Counted from the first letter of the stretch, positions 43,695 to 52,434 are shown. The stretch: DNA of 64,000 bases from Cryptosporangium arvum DSM 44712 (GCF_000585375.1 NZ_KK073874.1:5724067-5788066), one strand, 5' to 3'. Notes: a model not told the origin generated them from the sequence alone. Numbers and translations: made by a program.

Positions 43695-44460
43695 ATGGTG
43701 GTTGGCCGTTCGGCGCCGTTACACAGAGGACGGCTGATCCTCACCGATCGGGTCGGCTCGAAGACCGGCCCGCGGCAATCCGGCAACGTCTCTGGCCCGT
43801 CGCAGCACTGGGGCCGGCAGCCGCAGCAGCCCGCGTGGCAGTCAGGACCGCACCAGGCCTACGGGCAACCCCAGCAGCCCGCCTACGGGGCCGGCGTCGG
43901 GCCCGGCGGCTACGGCGCTCCCCCGCCGAAGAAGTCCAGCGCCGGGAAGGTCGTCGGCACTCGTCGCGGCCGTCGTCATCGGCGTCTGTGTCCTGGGCGG
44001 GATCGTGGGCGCGATCGGCGGCGGCACCGACGCCACCTCGGCGGACGCCTCCACCACGAACGCTGCCACCGCCGAGGCCGCCGCCCCGGCCGGCTCCAGC
44101 GCCGCGACGCCCGCCGGGGACGCCCCGGAAGCGTCCCCCACCAAAGCGGAGACCGCGGAACAGCGCAACGCCGTCCGGGCCGCGAAGCAGTACCTCGAAT
44201 TCAGTGCGTTCTCACGCAAGGGCCTGATCCGGCAACTGTCGTCCGACGCCGGCTCCGGTTACACGCTCGACGCTGCGACCTACGCCGTGGACGCCCTGGA
44301 CGTCGACTGGAACGAGCAGGCCGTCAAGGCCGCGAAGTCGTACCTCGACACGATGCCGTTCAGCCGCCAAGGCCTGATCCAGCAGCTGGAATCCGAGGCC
44401 GGATCCGGCTTCACCCACGAACAGGCCGTGCACGGGGCCGACCAGGCACTGAAGGAATGA
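43695..44460 (+). pseudogene. Ltp-family (host-cell-surface lipoprotein-like) protein with a frame change
   Basis: The first part is a Gln/Pro-rich cytoplasmic region (HWGRQPQQPAWQSGPHQAYG) ending PPPKKSSAGKVV. After GTC at 43955 the frame must skip one base to read ALVAAVVIGVCVLGGIVGA, a transmembrane helix, then an Ala/Thr linker and two Ltp repeats (AAKQYLEFSAFSRKGLIRQL and AAKSYLDTMPFSRQGLIQQL) to TGA 44460. Ltp domains occur in actinobacterial surface proteins and phage superinfection-exclusion lipoproteins. The true start is unclear; ATG 43695 is the first in frame. A 17-bp terminator follows. Confidence 0.7.
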
Positions 44461-44499
44461 CGACGAGGCCCCACCCCCGTGTGGGGTGGGGCCTCGTCG
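44461..44499 (+). terminator. Strong hairpin terminator after the Ltp gene
   Basis: A 17-bp perfect stem (44461-44477 with 44483-44499) closes a 5-nt loop CGTGT directly after the stop codon at 44460. The stem is CGACGAGG plus CCCCACCCC on the left. The glyoxalase-fold gene converges from the right, so it may serve both strands. Confidence 0.9.
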
Positions 44500-44531
44500 T
44501 GGTCGTGCGGGAGATCGTGGTCGTCCGGAGA

Positions 44532-44999
44532 TCAGCCCCAGAGTTCGGTGATCGTCGAGAACACCTTCTGGTTGTGGGAGAACTCGATCGTGTTGCCGTC
44601 GGGGTCCTTCACCGCGCAGATGTAGCCGATGTGGGCAGCCATGTCGCGCGGCTCCCACTCCAGCGCACCGACCGCTCGGGCCTTGTCGGCCACCGCGTCG
44701 ACGTCCTCGCGGTTGGGCAGTTCGATGCCGATGTGCGCGAACGGGGCGAGGGTCGTCGCCTTCTTGCCGGGCTCGATGCCGAAGTTCTTGCCGATCTCCG
44801 GCTTGAACTCGGCCAGCACGAGCACGAACGGCGAGTCGACCTGGCCCTTGTTGGAGAGCCACACGCCCTTGCCGTTGTCGTCGACGTTGCGGGTGACGAT
44901 CACCAAGGGGGTGACCGTCGTGTAGAACTCGATCGACGCCTCGAGGTCGGTGACCGGAAGCGCGACGTGCGTCCAGCGCGGTTCAGTGAGTTGTGCCAT
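44532..44999 (-). CDS. VOC (glyoxalase/bleomycin-resistance fold) protein
   Basis: 155 residues, two betaalphabetabetabeta modules: WTHVALPVTDLEASIEFYTT and FAHIGIELPNREDVDAVAD start the modules, and IGYICAVKDPDGNTIEFSHNQ closes the second. Metal ligands are probably His11, His of FAHIG and Glu of IEFS. Members are lyases, dioxygenases or binding proteins. It is the last gene of a four-gene minus-strand operon, 12 nt after the amidohydrolase. Confidence 0.87.
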   Translation of the reverse strand: MAQLTEPRWTHVALPVTDLEASIEFYTTVTPLVIVTRNVDDNGKGVWLSNKGQVDSPFVLVLAEFKPEIGKNFGIEPGKKATTLAPFAHIGIELPNREDVDAVADKARAVGALEWEPRDMAAHIGYICAVKDPDGNTIEFSHNQKVFSTITELWG

Positions 45000-45011
45000 G
45001 ACTGATGCCTT

Positions 45012-46397
45012 TCAGATAGTGGGCCACTTGGCCCGGTCGGGAAGCCCGGAGCGGCGGCGGATTCCTTCGCCGGCCTTCTGGGCCCGCTCGAGCAGGTCGA
45101 ACTCGTCGAGCGTGGTCAAGCGGTAGTTCTCGACGACACGGCGGCCGCCGACGAAGACGGTGTGCACGCCGCGGCCGTCGGCCGACCACACCAGCTGGTT
45201 GGCGATGTTGTGCAGCGGCCGCCACTCCGGGCGGTCGGTGTCGTGCAGCACCAGGTCGGCCTGCTTGCCGACCTCGATCGAGCCGAGCCGGTCGGCCTCC
45301 TGCAGGCCCCGCGCGCCGTTGCGGGTGGCCATCGCGAACGCGTCCTCGGCCGGGAAGATCGTCGCGTCGCGCCGTGCGTCCTTGAACAGGCCCGCCACCA
45401 GGTAGGTGGCGCGCATCAGGTCGTGGTAGTTCGACGCGTTGTTGCCGTCGGTGCCGATCGCCACGTTCACGCCGGCGTTCACCATCTCGGGGAACTTGCC
45501 GATCTGCGTCACGCCGTAGGAAACCTTGAGCGCGGTCGTCGGGCAGTGCGACACGCTCGTCCCCGTCGACGCCAGCAGCGCGATCTCCTCGTCGTCGACG
45601 TGCACGGCGTGGGTGAGGATCACGTTGTCCCCGAGCACGCCGAGCTCGGCCAGGTGCACCATCGGCCGCTGCCCGAACGAGGCCAGGAAGCCCTCGGGGT
45701 CCATCGCCGCCGGCGACATGTGAAAGCTCAGGCCGGTGCCGTGCTGCACCGACAGCGCCTTCGCGGCCTTCCAGAGCTCGTCGCTGCAGCAGGTGTGCCC
45801 GATGATGATCGGCCAGGCCTGGATGCGCCCGTCGTAGGCCGACGCGTGCCGGTTCATCGCGTCCTCGAGCGTCGCGATCGCGGTGTCGGTGTCCATCCGC
45901 AGGGCCTCGTAGTCCTGCACCTGGTCCCAGGCCCACGGCCCGACGCGGGCCCGGATGCCGATCTCGCCGAGCGCCTCGACGACCGGGTCGATGAATCGCA
46001 CCGTGCCGGCCTCGAGGAACGTCGTGGTGCCGGACTTGAGCATCTCCAGCGCGGCGAGCTGCGCGGAGATGTGCTCGTCCTCTTCGGAGTAGTACGTGTG
46101 GATCGGGGTGAGCCACTCGAAGACGTTCTCGATGAACGGGGTGTCGTCCGGGACGAATCCCCGGGTGAGCGGCTCGCCGGTGGCGTGCACGTGGGTGTTG
46201 ATCAGGCCGGGGGTGACCACGAACCGGCGGCCGTCGAGGACGTCGTCGGCGTGCCACTCCTGTTCCACGTCGGCGGTCTTGCCGACGGCGGCGATCAGTC
46301 CGTCCTTGATCGCCACGGCCGCGTCGGTGATGATCTGACGCTCGTCGTTCATGCTGACGACCGTGGTGTGGACGACAAGGGTGTCGGCACTGTTCAT
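45012..46397 (-). CDS. Amidohydrolase, AtzA/TrzN/guanine-deaminase-like subgroup
   Basis: 461 residues. Metal site: HxH at His69/His71 (GLINTHVHATGEP), His in LSFHMSPAAMDPEGF, His in ILTHAVHVDD and Asp in IGTDGNNASNYHDLM. The composite beta domain is built from both ends (VAIKDGLIAAVGK and GKQADLVLHDTDRPEW). This is the mononuclear deaminase/chlorohydrolase layout acting on N-heterocycles such as triazines or purines. Where related deaminases have a Glu after the third His, this protein has HMSP. It overlaps the methyltransferase stop by 4 nt. Confidence 0.9.
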   Translation of the reverse strand: MNSADTLVVHTTVVSMNDERQIITDAAVAIKDGLIAAVGKTADVEQEWHADDVLDGRRFVVTPGLINTHVHATGEPLTRGFVPDDTPFIENVFEWLTPIHTYYSEEDEHISAQLAALEMLKSGTTTFLEAGTVRFIDPVVEALGEIGIRARVGPWAWDQVQDYEALRMDTDTAIATLEDAMNRHASAYDGRIQAWPIIIGHTCCSDELWKAAKALSVQHGTGLSFHMSPAAMDPEGFLASFGQRPMVHLAELGVLGDNVILTHAVHVDDEEIALLASTGTSVSHCPTTALKVSYGVTQIGKFPEMVNAGVNVAIGTDGNNASNYHDLMRATYLVAGLFKDARRDATIFPAEDAFAMATRNGARGLQEADRLGSIEVGKQADLVLHDTDRPEWRPLHNIANQLVWSADGRGVHTVFVGGRRVVENYRLTTLDEFDLLERAQKAGEGIRRRSGLPDRAKWPTI

Positions 46398-47356
46398 TCG
46401 GTACCTCTTTTGATCAGGTGCACGCGTTGGCGGGGTACGGGCTCGACGACCGCGACGGTGTGCGCTCCCCAGGCCGCGAGGGTCTGCTCGGTCAGCCCCC
46501 GGCCGGGGGTGGAGGCGCGCATGGTCAGCGCGAGGGTCAGGTCGTGCACGGCGTCGGCGTAGGCTTCGGTCTTTTCGCCGTTCGGGGGGCGGAAGTAGTC
46601 GGCGACGAGGAGGACGCCGTCGTCGGTGAGCAGGTCCACGGCCCGGCGGTACAGGGCCTCGGCGCGCGCGTCGGACTCCGCGCGGAGCACGTGGGCCAGC
46701 ACCACGACGGAGGCTTCCCCGGTCGGCAGGTCGACGTCGAGGTAGTCGCCGCCGATCAGCGTCGTCCGCTCGCGCGGGGCCGGCAACACGTGCGGCAGGT
46801 CGACGCCGATCCCGGTCGCGTCGTCACCGACCAGGCCGTCGAGCCAGGCGCCGGAGCCACAGCCCAGGTCGACGACCAGACCGGTGCCGTCCCAGAGGCC
46901 GCGGGTGCGCAGCTCGCTCGCGACGCCCCGGGCGACCGCACCCTGGGTGGCGGCGGTGGCGGCCACCAGGGCCGGGTACAGCGCGGTCAGCGCGTCGGTG
47001 ATCGGCTCGGCCGGGTGCCCGGTACGCAGCGTCCCGGCCAGCGCGGGCCACGCCTGCTTCGGGCCGGGCGAGTGCTTGACCAGCCCGACCATCGACGCCG
47101 GCGAGGTCGCGACCAGGAACCGCTCGGCGGCCGCGGAGTTCGTCCAGCGTTCGCCGTCGGTCTCGAGCAGCCCTTTCGCCGCGAGCAGCTGCGCGAGCAG
47201 CTCGACGTCGGCCGGGTCGTGGACACCGGTGGCGGCCGCGAGCTCGGCGCTGGTCGCCGGGAGCTGCTCGAAGAGGCCGAGTTCGACGGCCGCGTGCAGC
47301 GCCCAGTAGGCGGCGTACCCGTTGATCACGTCCCAGACGGGCGCGGGACCAGTCAT
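46394..47356 (-). CDS. SAM-dependent methyltransferase with N-terminal winged helix (O-methyltransferase type)
   Basis: 320 residues. The N-terminal dimerisation winged helix runs about 1-100 (YAAYWALHAAVELGLFEQLPATSAELAAAT, partial, and LLAQLLAAKGLLETDGERW). SAM motif I is VVDLGCGSGAWLDGL and the late motif is LLTDDGVLLVADYFRPP. This is the plant-type or polyketide O-methyltransferase architecture. Start and stop both overlap neighbours by ATGA, so it belongs to the amidohydrolase operon. Confidence 0.88.
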   Translation of the reverse strand: MTGPAPVWDVINGYAAYWALHAAVELGLFEQLPATSAELAAATGVHDPADVELLAQLLAAKGLLETDGERWTNSAAAERFLVATSPASMVGLVKHSPGPKQAWPALAGTLRTGHPAEPITDALTALYPALVAATAATQGAVARGVASELRTRGLWDGTGLVVDLGCGSGAWLDGLVGDDATGIGVDLPHVLPAPRERTTLIGGDYLDVDLPTGEASVVVLAHVLRAESDARAEALYRRAVDLLTDDGVLLVADYFRPPNGEKTEAYADAVHDLTLALTMRASTPGRGLTEQTLAAWGAHTVAVVEPVPRQRVHLIKRGTE

Positions 47357-48378
47357 GGCCGGAGCACGACCTTGCCGGTGGCCCGCCGGGTCTCCAGGAG
47401 CTCCTGGGCCGCGCGGGCGTCGGTGAGCGCGAACTCGCTGTCGATCGGCGTCACGAAGCCGCCGTTCCAGTAGGCGTCCAGCACCGGGGCGAACTCCGCG
47501 CGGTCGTACGGGTCGGAGCCGAGCAGCTGCAGGCCGAAGTGGTAGGCGTACACCAGGTTGGTCTCAGCGACGTCCCCGGTGGTGTTGCCGAAGAAGACCA
47601 GCCGGCCCCGGGCCGCGAGGCTGAAGATCCCGGCCGCCCAGGTCGCCGGGCCGACGTGGTCGAGCACCAGGTCGACGCCGCGGCCGTTCGTCGCCTCCCG
47701 GACGGTGCCGACGATGTCCTGCGTCGACGTGTCGATCACGAGGTCGGCGCCGAGCTTGCGGACGTACTCCGCCTTCTCGGGCCGGCTGACGGTGGAGATG
47801 ACCCGCAGGCCGGCCGCGACCGCGAGCTGGATCGCCGCGGTGCTCACCCCGCTGCCACCGGCGTGGATCAGGACGGTCTCACCGGCGGCGGCGCGCCCGG
47901 TGACGTGCAGCGCGTGGTTGGCGGTCATCCAGACCGTGGGGATGACCGCGGCCTCCACCAGCGACCGGTCGTCGGGCACCGGGTACAGGTTCGCCACCGG
48001 GACGACGGCGTACTCCGCGTAGCCACCGGGGATCGTGCCGCCGATGACCTTGGTCTGCGGGCAGTGCCCGTCGCGGCCGTCCCGGCACGTCGGGCAGTCG
48101 TCACAGGGCACCGCGGGGTTCACGACGACGCGGGTGCCGGTCGCGATCCCGTCGCCGTTCACGGCTTCGACGACGCCGGCGACGTCCATGCCCGCGGTGT
48201 GCGGCAACTGGAAGCCCGGGATCAGCGCCGGGCCGCGGCGCTGCTGGATGTCGAGGAAGTTCACCGAGCACGCGTCGACCCGGATCAGCGCCTCACCGGG
48301 GCCGGGCTCGGGCACGGGAAGGTCGTCGACGACGAGGGTGTCGAGACCGCCGTGGACGTGATGACGAACCGCTTTCAT
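47353..48378 (-). CDS. Zinc-type alcohol dehydrogenase/quinone oxidoreductase-like enzyme
   Basis: 341 residues, MDR superfamily. Structural-zinc Cys cluster CDDCPTCRDGRDGHC is present. The usual catalytic-zinc Cys near residue 40 is replaced (VDACSVNFLDIQ has a Cys but context is quinone-reductase-like), so catalytic zinc is doubtful. NADPH site: VLIHAGGSGVSTAAIQLA. ATG 48378 follows GGAG; 14 more in-frame codons upstream are unlikely to be translated. First gene of the operon running to 44532. Confidence 0.88.
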   Translation of the reverse strand: MKAVRHHVHGGLDTLVVDDLPVPEPGPGEALIRVDACSVNFLDIQQRRGPALIPGFQLPHTAGMDVAGVVEAVNGDGIATGTRVVVNPAVPCDDCPTCRDGRDGHCPQTKVIGGTIPGGYAEYAVVPVANLYPVPDDRSLVEAAVIPTVWMTANHALHVTGRAAAGETVLIHAGGSGVSTAAIQLAVAAGLRVISTVSRPEKAEYVRKLGADLVIDTSTQDIVGTVREATNGRGVDLVLDHVGPATWAAGIFSLAARGRLVFFGNTTGDVAETNLVYAYHFGLQLLGSDPYDRAEFAPVLDAYWNGGFVTPIDSEFALTDARAAQELLETRRATGKVVLRP

Positions 48379-48580
48379 CGTCCGCTCCGTTTCGCTCGGT
48401 TCGATGCCGGGCGGTCGCAAGCCACACCGGCCTGCAACGGGGAGAACGCAGCCACATCGACGTGTGGGCGCCGCGGACGACGGAGTCTGTTGCCTACTCG
48501 CGTCGCGGTGAGACTAAGACGGCGATCGCGCGCCTGTCAACGTCATGCGGGATGGCGTACTGCGATACGCGACGGTTGCC

Positions 48581-48618
48581 AGTGGGCATGCGCCCACTAT
48601 AGTGGGCGCATGCCCACT
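48581..48618. promoter_or_regulatory. Perfect 38-bp palindrome containing a leaderless promoter and start codon
   Basis: Every base from 48581 to 48618 pairs with its mirror. Each half is a near-palindrome GTGGGC-N4-GCCCAC, so it looks like two head-to-head operator copies. TATAGT (48598-48603) at the centre is a -10 box, TTGCCA (48576-48581) is a possible -35, and ATG 48610 follows the -10 by 6 nt. A repressor bound here would block transcription start and cover the first codons. Confidence 0.9.
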
Positions 48619-49392
48619 CCCCCTCACCTCCACCGTCCGGCGGCCGAGTCGTTCGGCGTCGACGTCGCCCGGTACGACCGGACGCGTCCCGCCTACCCGG
48701 ACGCGCTGATCGCCCGGATCGTCGCGTCGAGCCCCGGCGCCGCCGTGCTCGACGTCGGGTGCGGCACCGGGATCCTGGCCCGGCAGTTCGTCGGCGGCCC
48801 GGTGCTCGGCGTCGAGCCGGATCCGCGGATGGCCGCGTTCGCCCGGGCCACCGGGGTCACCGTCGAGGAGGCCCGGTTCGAGGAGTGGGATCCCGCCGGG
48901 CGCCGGTTCGACACACTGGTCTCCGGGCAGGCGTGGCACTGGGTCGATCCGGTGGTGGGCGCGGAACGGGCCGCCGCGGTGCTGCACCCCGGTGGTGTGC
49001 TCGCGCTGTTCTGGCACGTGTTCCAGGCCCCGGCCACGGTCGGCACCGCGTTCGCCGACGCCTACGAGCGCGTCGTCCCCGACTCGCCGATCGACGTGCG
49101 CGGTTCGGCGCCGGACCCGCGGGACCTGTACCGGCCGATCCTCGACCGGGCGGCCGCCGGGCTGGTCGCCACCGGCGCGTTCGAGGGGTTCGACGAGTGG
49201 CGGCACGAGGTCACCCGGACGTACACGACGGCGCAGTGGCTCGATCTGCTGCCGACGCAGGGAACGCTGACCCGCCTGCCCGCCGACGCGATCGCCGAGA
49301 TCAGCACCGAGGTCGGCGCGGCGATCGACGCCCTGGGCGGACGCTTCACGCTGCCGTTCCGGACCGTCGCCCTAGCCGCGCGACGCTCCTGA
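48610..49392 (+). CDS. Class I SAM-dependent methyltransferase
   Basis: 260 residues. ARYDRTRPAYPDALIARIVA leads into SAM motif I VLDVGCGTGILARQF; VLGVEPDPRMAAFARATG and SGQAWHWVDPVVGAERAA follow. It is related to the protein at 23635 by the WHWVDPVVG element. The start codon lies inside the 38-bp palindrome and has no ribosome binding site, so the mRNA should be leaderless. The 3' end overlaps the convergent phosphotransferase by 21 bp. Confidence 0.88.
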   Translation: MPTPPHLHRPAAESFGVDVARYDRTRPAYPDALIARIVASSPGAAVLDVGCGTGILARQFVGGPVLGVEPDPRMAAFARATGVTVEEARFEEWDPAGRRFDTLVSGQAWHWVDPVVGAERAAAVLHPGGVLALFWHVFQAPATVGTAFADAYERVVPDSPIDVRGSAPDPRDLYRPILDRAAAGLVATGAFEGFDEWRHEVTRTYTTAQWLDLLPTQGTLTRLPADAIAEISTEVGAAIDALGGRFTLPFRTVALAARRS

Positions 49393-50193
49393 CCGGCGGT
49401 CGGTCACGAGGCGGGCGAACTTCCCGGCCGCCGGGGGCTGCTCGTCGTCGGGGACGCCGAGCGCCGCGCGGAACACCGCCCGGGGCCCGGCCGCCAGCAG
49501 GTGCCACGCGGCCACCAGGTCCAGCGCCGGGTCGGCCGGCCCCAGACCGCCGACGTCGAGCACCCCGGCCAGCCGTTCCCCGGCCACCAGCACGTTGCCG
49601 GGGATCAGGTCCCGGTGGCTCGTCACGTCCGGCGCCGAGCCCCGGGGCAGTTCCCGGAACGTCTCCCACCGCGACCGCAGTGCGTCCACATCGAGCAGAC
49701 CGACACTGCGCGACAGGCACGTCCGCATCCAGTCGTCGGAGTCGGCCAGGCACCCACCGCGGCCGGCCCCGTCGAAGGTGCGTCCGCGGGCGTCGATGGC
49801 GCGTACGCCGAGCACGAACTCGGCCAGGTCCTCGGCGAACGGCACCGAGTTCCCCGCGTCGACCTCGAACGCGGTCCGCCCCGGCAGCCAGGTCTGCACC
49901 GACCACGGCCACGGGTAGCCCGGCCCCGGCTCCCCGACGGCCACCGGCGCCGGGGTCGGGAACCGGGTCCGACCGAGCAGTTCCCCCGCCGCCCGGGCCT
50001 CGTTCCGCACGGCCGCGGGGTCACCGGGCCGCAGCGGGAACCGCAGGGTGAGCCCGGGGCCCAGCCGGAACAGCGCGTTCACGGTGCCGACGCCGCGCAC
50101 CGGCGTCAGCGGCAGCGTTCTCCACTGCGGGAACTGCGCGTCCACCAGCCGACGCACGACGCCGACGGAGACGTCGAGCTGACCCGGATGCAC
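49372..50193 (-). CDS. Aminoglycoside-phosphotransferase-like kinase (APH family)
   Basis: 273 residues. Catalytic loop TSHRDLIPGNVLV (Asp and Asn in HxDxxxxN) and the metal-binding segment GVLDVGGLGPADPALDLVAAW identify the protein-kinase-like APH fold. The N-lobe contains VNALFRLGPGLTLRFPLR. GTG 50193 begins MHPGQLDVSVGVVRRLVDAQ, the typical family start, after GGAGAG; ten more in-frame codons upstream are unlikely. Substrate may be an antibiotic or an ordinary metabolite. Confidence 0.85.
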   Translation of the reverse strand: MHPGQLDVSVGVVRRLVDAQFPQWRTLPLTPVRGVGTVNALFRLGPGLTLRFPLRPGDPAAVRNEARAAGELLGRTRFPTPAPVAVGEPGPGYPWPWSVQTWLPGRTAFEVDAGNSVPFAEDLAEFVLGVRAIDARGRTFDGAGRGGCLADSDDWMRTCLSRSVGLLDVDALRSRWETFRELPRGSAPDVTSHRDLIPGNVLVAGERLAGVLDVGGLGPADPALDLVAAWHLLAAGPRAVFRAALGVPDDEQPPAAGKFARLVTDRRSGASRG

Positions 50194-50249
50194 ACCACCA
50201 CGCTCTCCGACGGAGCAAACCATTTGTTCGCCGTGGGAGCCTTCCAGCC

Positions 50250-50972
50250 ATGACCGACGTCTTCTGGCGCGCCCACCAGGACCTGCCCCGGGAAGCGCCC
50301 GGCTCCGAGGCGACGACGCAGCTGCTGCTCCAGCTGGCCGGCCCGCTGCCGCCCCGGCCGACCGTGCTCGACGTCGGCAGCGGCACCGGGCCCGCCACCG
50401 TGTTGCTGGCCCGGCTGACCGGGGGGCACGTCACCGCGGTCGACCGGCACGAACCGTTCCTGGCCGCGGTCGCCGACCGGGCGAAGGCGGCGAACGTGCA
50501 CGTCGAGACGCTGGCCGCGTCGATGGACGCGCTGCCGGTCGAGCCGGGTTCGATCGATCTGCTCTGGTCGGAGGGGGCGGCGTACGTCATGGGTTTCGAC
50601 GCCGCGCTGGCCGCGTGGCGCCCGCTGCTCACCCCGTCCGGGGTCGTCGTGCTCACCGAGTGCGAATGGTCGACGCCCGAGCCCGCACCGGGCGCACGCG
50701 CGTTCTGGGACGCCGGGTACCCCGCGATGCGCACGACGGCCGGCAACGTCGCGGCGATCGAGCAGGCCGGCTGGAGCATCCGCGCCGTCTACGCCCTGCC
50801 CGACTCCGACTGGGACAACTACTACGGGCCGCTGGCCGCGCGGATCGAGCAGCTGCGTGCCGAGGGCGTGCCCGACGACGAGCTCGCCGCGGTCCGCGAG
50901 GAGATCGACGTCCGCGAACGGCACGGCCCCGACTACGGCTACACGGCGTACGTGCTACGCCCGCGCCCCTAG
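50250..50972 (+). CDS. SAM-dependent methyltransferase
   Basis: 240 residues. SAM motif I TVLDVGSGTGPATVLLARL, motif II VTAVDRHEPFLAAVADRAK, then MDALPVEPGSIDLLWSEGAAYVMG and LLTPSGVVVLTECEWS. The WSEGAAY motif defines a small-molecule methyltransferase subgroup of unknown acceptor. It is divergent from the APH-like gene, with starts 57 bp apart, and overlaps the convergent MmcQ-type gene by 4 nt. Confidence 0.85.
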   Translation: MTDVFWRAHQDLPREAPGSEATTQLLLQLAGPLPPRPTVLDVGSGTGPATVLLARLTGGHVTAVDRHEPFLAAVADRAKAANVHVETLAASMDALPVEPGSIDLLWSEGAAYVMGFDAALAAWRPLLTPSGVVVLTECEWSTPEPAPGARAFWDAGYPAMRTTAGNVAAIEQAGWSIRAVYALPDSDWDNYYGPLAARIEQLRAEGVPDDELAAVREEIDVRERHGPDYGYTAYVLRPRP

Positions 50973-51388
50973 GGCCTGCGGTTCAGCCAGGCGTCGGCGC
51001 GGCGGCGGGAGGCCTGGGCCAGCCACGCGTCCTGCACCACCTCGGTCAGCGCGGCGAGGGTCAGCTCGCCGATGTGCGCGGCGCGCACGAGCACCGACGG
51101 GTGGCCGTCGAAGTGCTTCGTGGTGAAGAACGGCGTGCTCTCGTCCTGCAGCAACGACTGCTTGTCGCCTTCGGAATCCACCCAGAACACGATGACGTCG
51201 GTGTACCGCTCCCCGGTCGCGGGGTCGAACGCGTCCGGGCGGGGGGTTCGGAAGAACACGAACGAATTACTGCCCACCTGGTAGACGGGGTTGCCGCCGG
51301 ACCCGCGCTCCACGGTGACGTGCGGCATCGCGGACGCCAGCGCGTGCACGTCCTCGACCGTGGCCGGCCGGTTCCCGTCGTCGGTCAC
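50969..51388 (-). CDS. MmcQ/YjbR-type DNA-binding-fold protein (DUF419-like)
   Basis: 139 residues with the CyaY-like fold: TVEDVHALASAMPHVTVERG, FFTTKHFDGHPSVLVRAAHI, and the terminal VQDAWLAQASRRRADAW. Family members lack a known biochemical role. GTG 51388 is placed by TACCGT 6 nt upstream (leaderless); a longer reading from 51424 is possible. Confidence 0.8.
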   Translation of the reverse strand: MTDDGNRPATVEDVHALASAMPHVTVERGSGGNPVYQVGSNSFVFFRTPRPDAFDPATGERYTDVIVFWVDSEGDKQSLLQDESTPFFTTKHFDGHPSVLVRAAHIGELTLAALTEVVQDAWLAQASRRRADAWLNRRP

Positions 51389-51499
51389 CACCTCACGGTA
51401 GCCGTTCGTAGCCCTTGGACACACTCCCTAGACCGAGGACGGACGCGCGGCGTGTCCCGGCGCACGCATCCTGACGGGACCACTCGTCGAGGAGGCATC

Positions 51500-51925
51500 A
51501 TGGCGAACGCGCTGCTCGCGCGGACGGTGTGGACCGCACCGGCCTACCTGTGCGCCACCGGGCTACTGGTCTACGCCGGGCAGAAGGCCTGGTACGCCGC
51601 CCAGGGCCGGCTGGGCCTCCCCGGCGGGGCGCACGTGCCCGCGTCGGCCTACGCGGAGCTCGGCCACGTCGCGGCGCGCCAGTGGACGCTCGCGACGCTC
51701 GGCCTGGTCGGCGCGGCCCTCGCGCTGAGCACGGTGTTCGCTCGCCGCCGGCTGCTCCTGGTGCCGCTGTGGGCGGCGCTGCTGCCGATGCTGGCCGGCG
51801 CGCCCTACCTGGTCGCCGCGGCCGGCCGGGAGAACCTCGGTGGCCTGGCGCGCGGTGCGGCGGTCACGCTGCTGTGGCTGGCGATGACCTGGTCCTACCA
51901 GGTCCGATCCCGGCCCCGACGATGA
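51500..51925 (+). CDS. Four-helix membrane protein
   Basis: 141 residues, GGAGG at 51491-51495 before ATG 51500. Four hydrophobic stretches: WTAPAYLCATGLLVYAGQKA, TLATLGLVGAALALSTVF, LLLVPLWAALLPMLAGAPYL and AAVTLLWLAMTWSYQV. It resembles small DUF3995-like integral proteins. It overlaps the next membrane-protein gene by ATGA, so the two are coproduced and may form a complex. No function known. Confidence 0.75.
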   Translation: MANALLARTVWTAPAYLCATGLLVYAGQKAWYAAQGRLGLPGGAHVPASAYAELGHVAARQWTLATLGLVGAALALSTVFARRRLLLVPLWAALLPMLAGAPYLVAAAGRENLGGLARGAAVTLLWLAMTWSYQVRSRPRR

Positions 51926-52434
51926 ACCGCCCGGCTGTCCTCGCGCTGGGGTGCACCGCGGTCTACGGCGGGCTCAAGCTGTTCTGGGCGCTCGGCGGCA
52001 CGGCCGGCCTGCGTCAGGTGCCGCTCCCGCCGGACGCGATCCGGGATGCGCTGGACCGCACGCCGGGCGCGGTGCTCGGGCACTGGCTCAGCGTCGCCGC
52101 CGCCGCGCTCGGCATCGCCGCCGCACTGCTCCTGATGCGCCCGGTCCCCCGGCGCGGGATGCGGCGCCTGCTCGGCGTCGCCCTCGGGGTGGTGGCGGTG
52201 GGCATGGTGCTGCGGGCGGTGCTCCAGTCGATCGGCGACGTCCAGCGCCTGCTCGCCGGTGTGTCCCCCGAGGCGGCGGCCACGGCCCGCTGGGATCTGT
52301 TCCTCTGGTCGCCGTACTTCCTGCTCTGGGGCGTGTGCTGGGCACTGGCCGTCCGGCACCGTGACGCCGGCCGCGTGTCGGCCACCCTGGTCAGGCCGGT
52401 TCCTCCCGGAGAGCGCGAAGGTAGCGGCGGGTGA
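51922..52434 (+). CDS. Membrane protein, DUF3995-like
   Basis: 170 residues with about four helices (PAVLALGCTAVYGGLKLFWA, VLGHWLSVAAAALGIAAALL, LLGVALGVVAVGMVLRAVL, LFLWSPYFLLWGVCWALAV). The motif GGLKLFWALGG near the N terminus is typical of DUF3995 proteins. It is translationally coupled to the preceding four-helix protein and converges on the DUF1990 gene with a 44-bp overlap. Role unknown. Confidence 0.7.
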   Translation: MNRPAVLALGCTAVYGGLKLFWALGGTAGLRQVPLPPDAIRDALDRTPGAVLGHWLSVAAAALGIAAALLLMRPVPRRGMRRLLGVALGVVAVGMVLRAVLQSIGDVQRLLAGVSPEAAATARWDLFLWSPYFLLWGVCWALAVRHRDAGRVSATLVRPVPPGEREGSGG

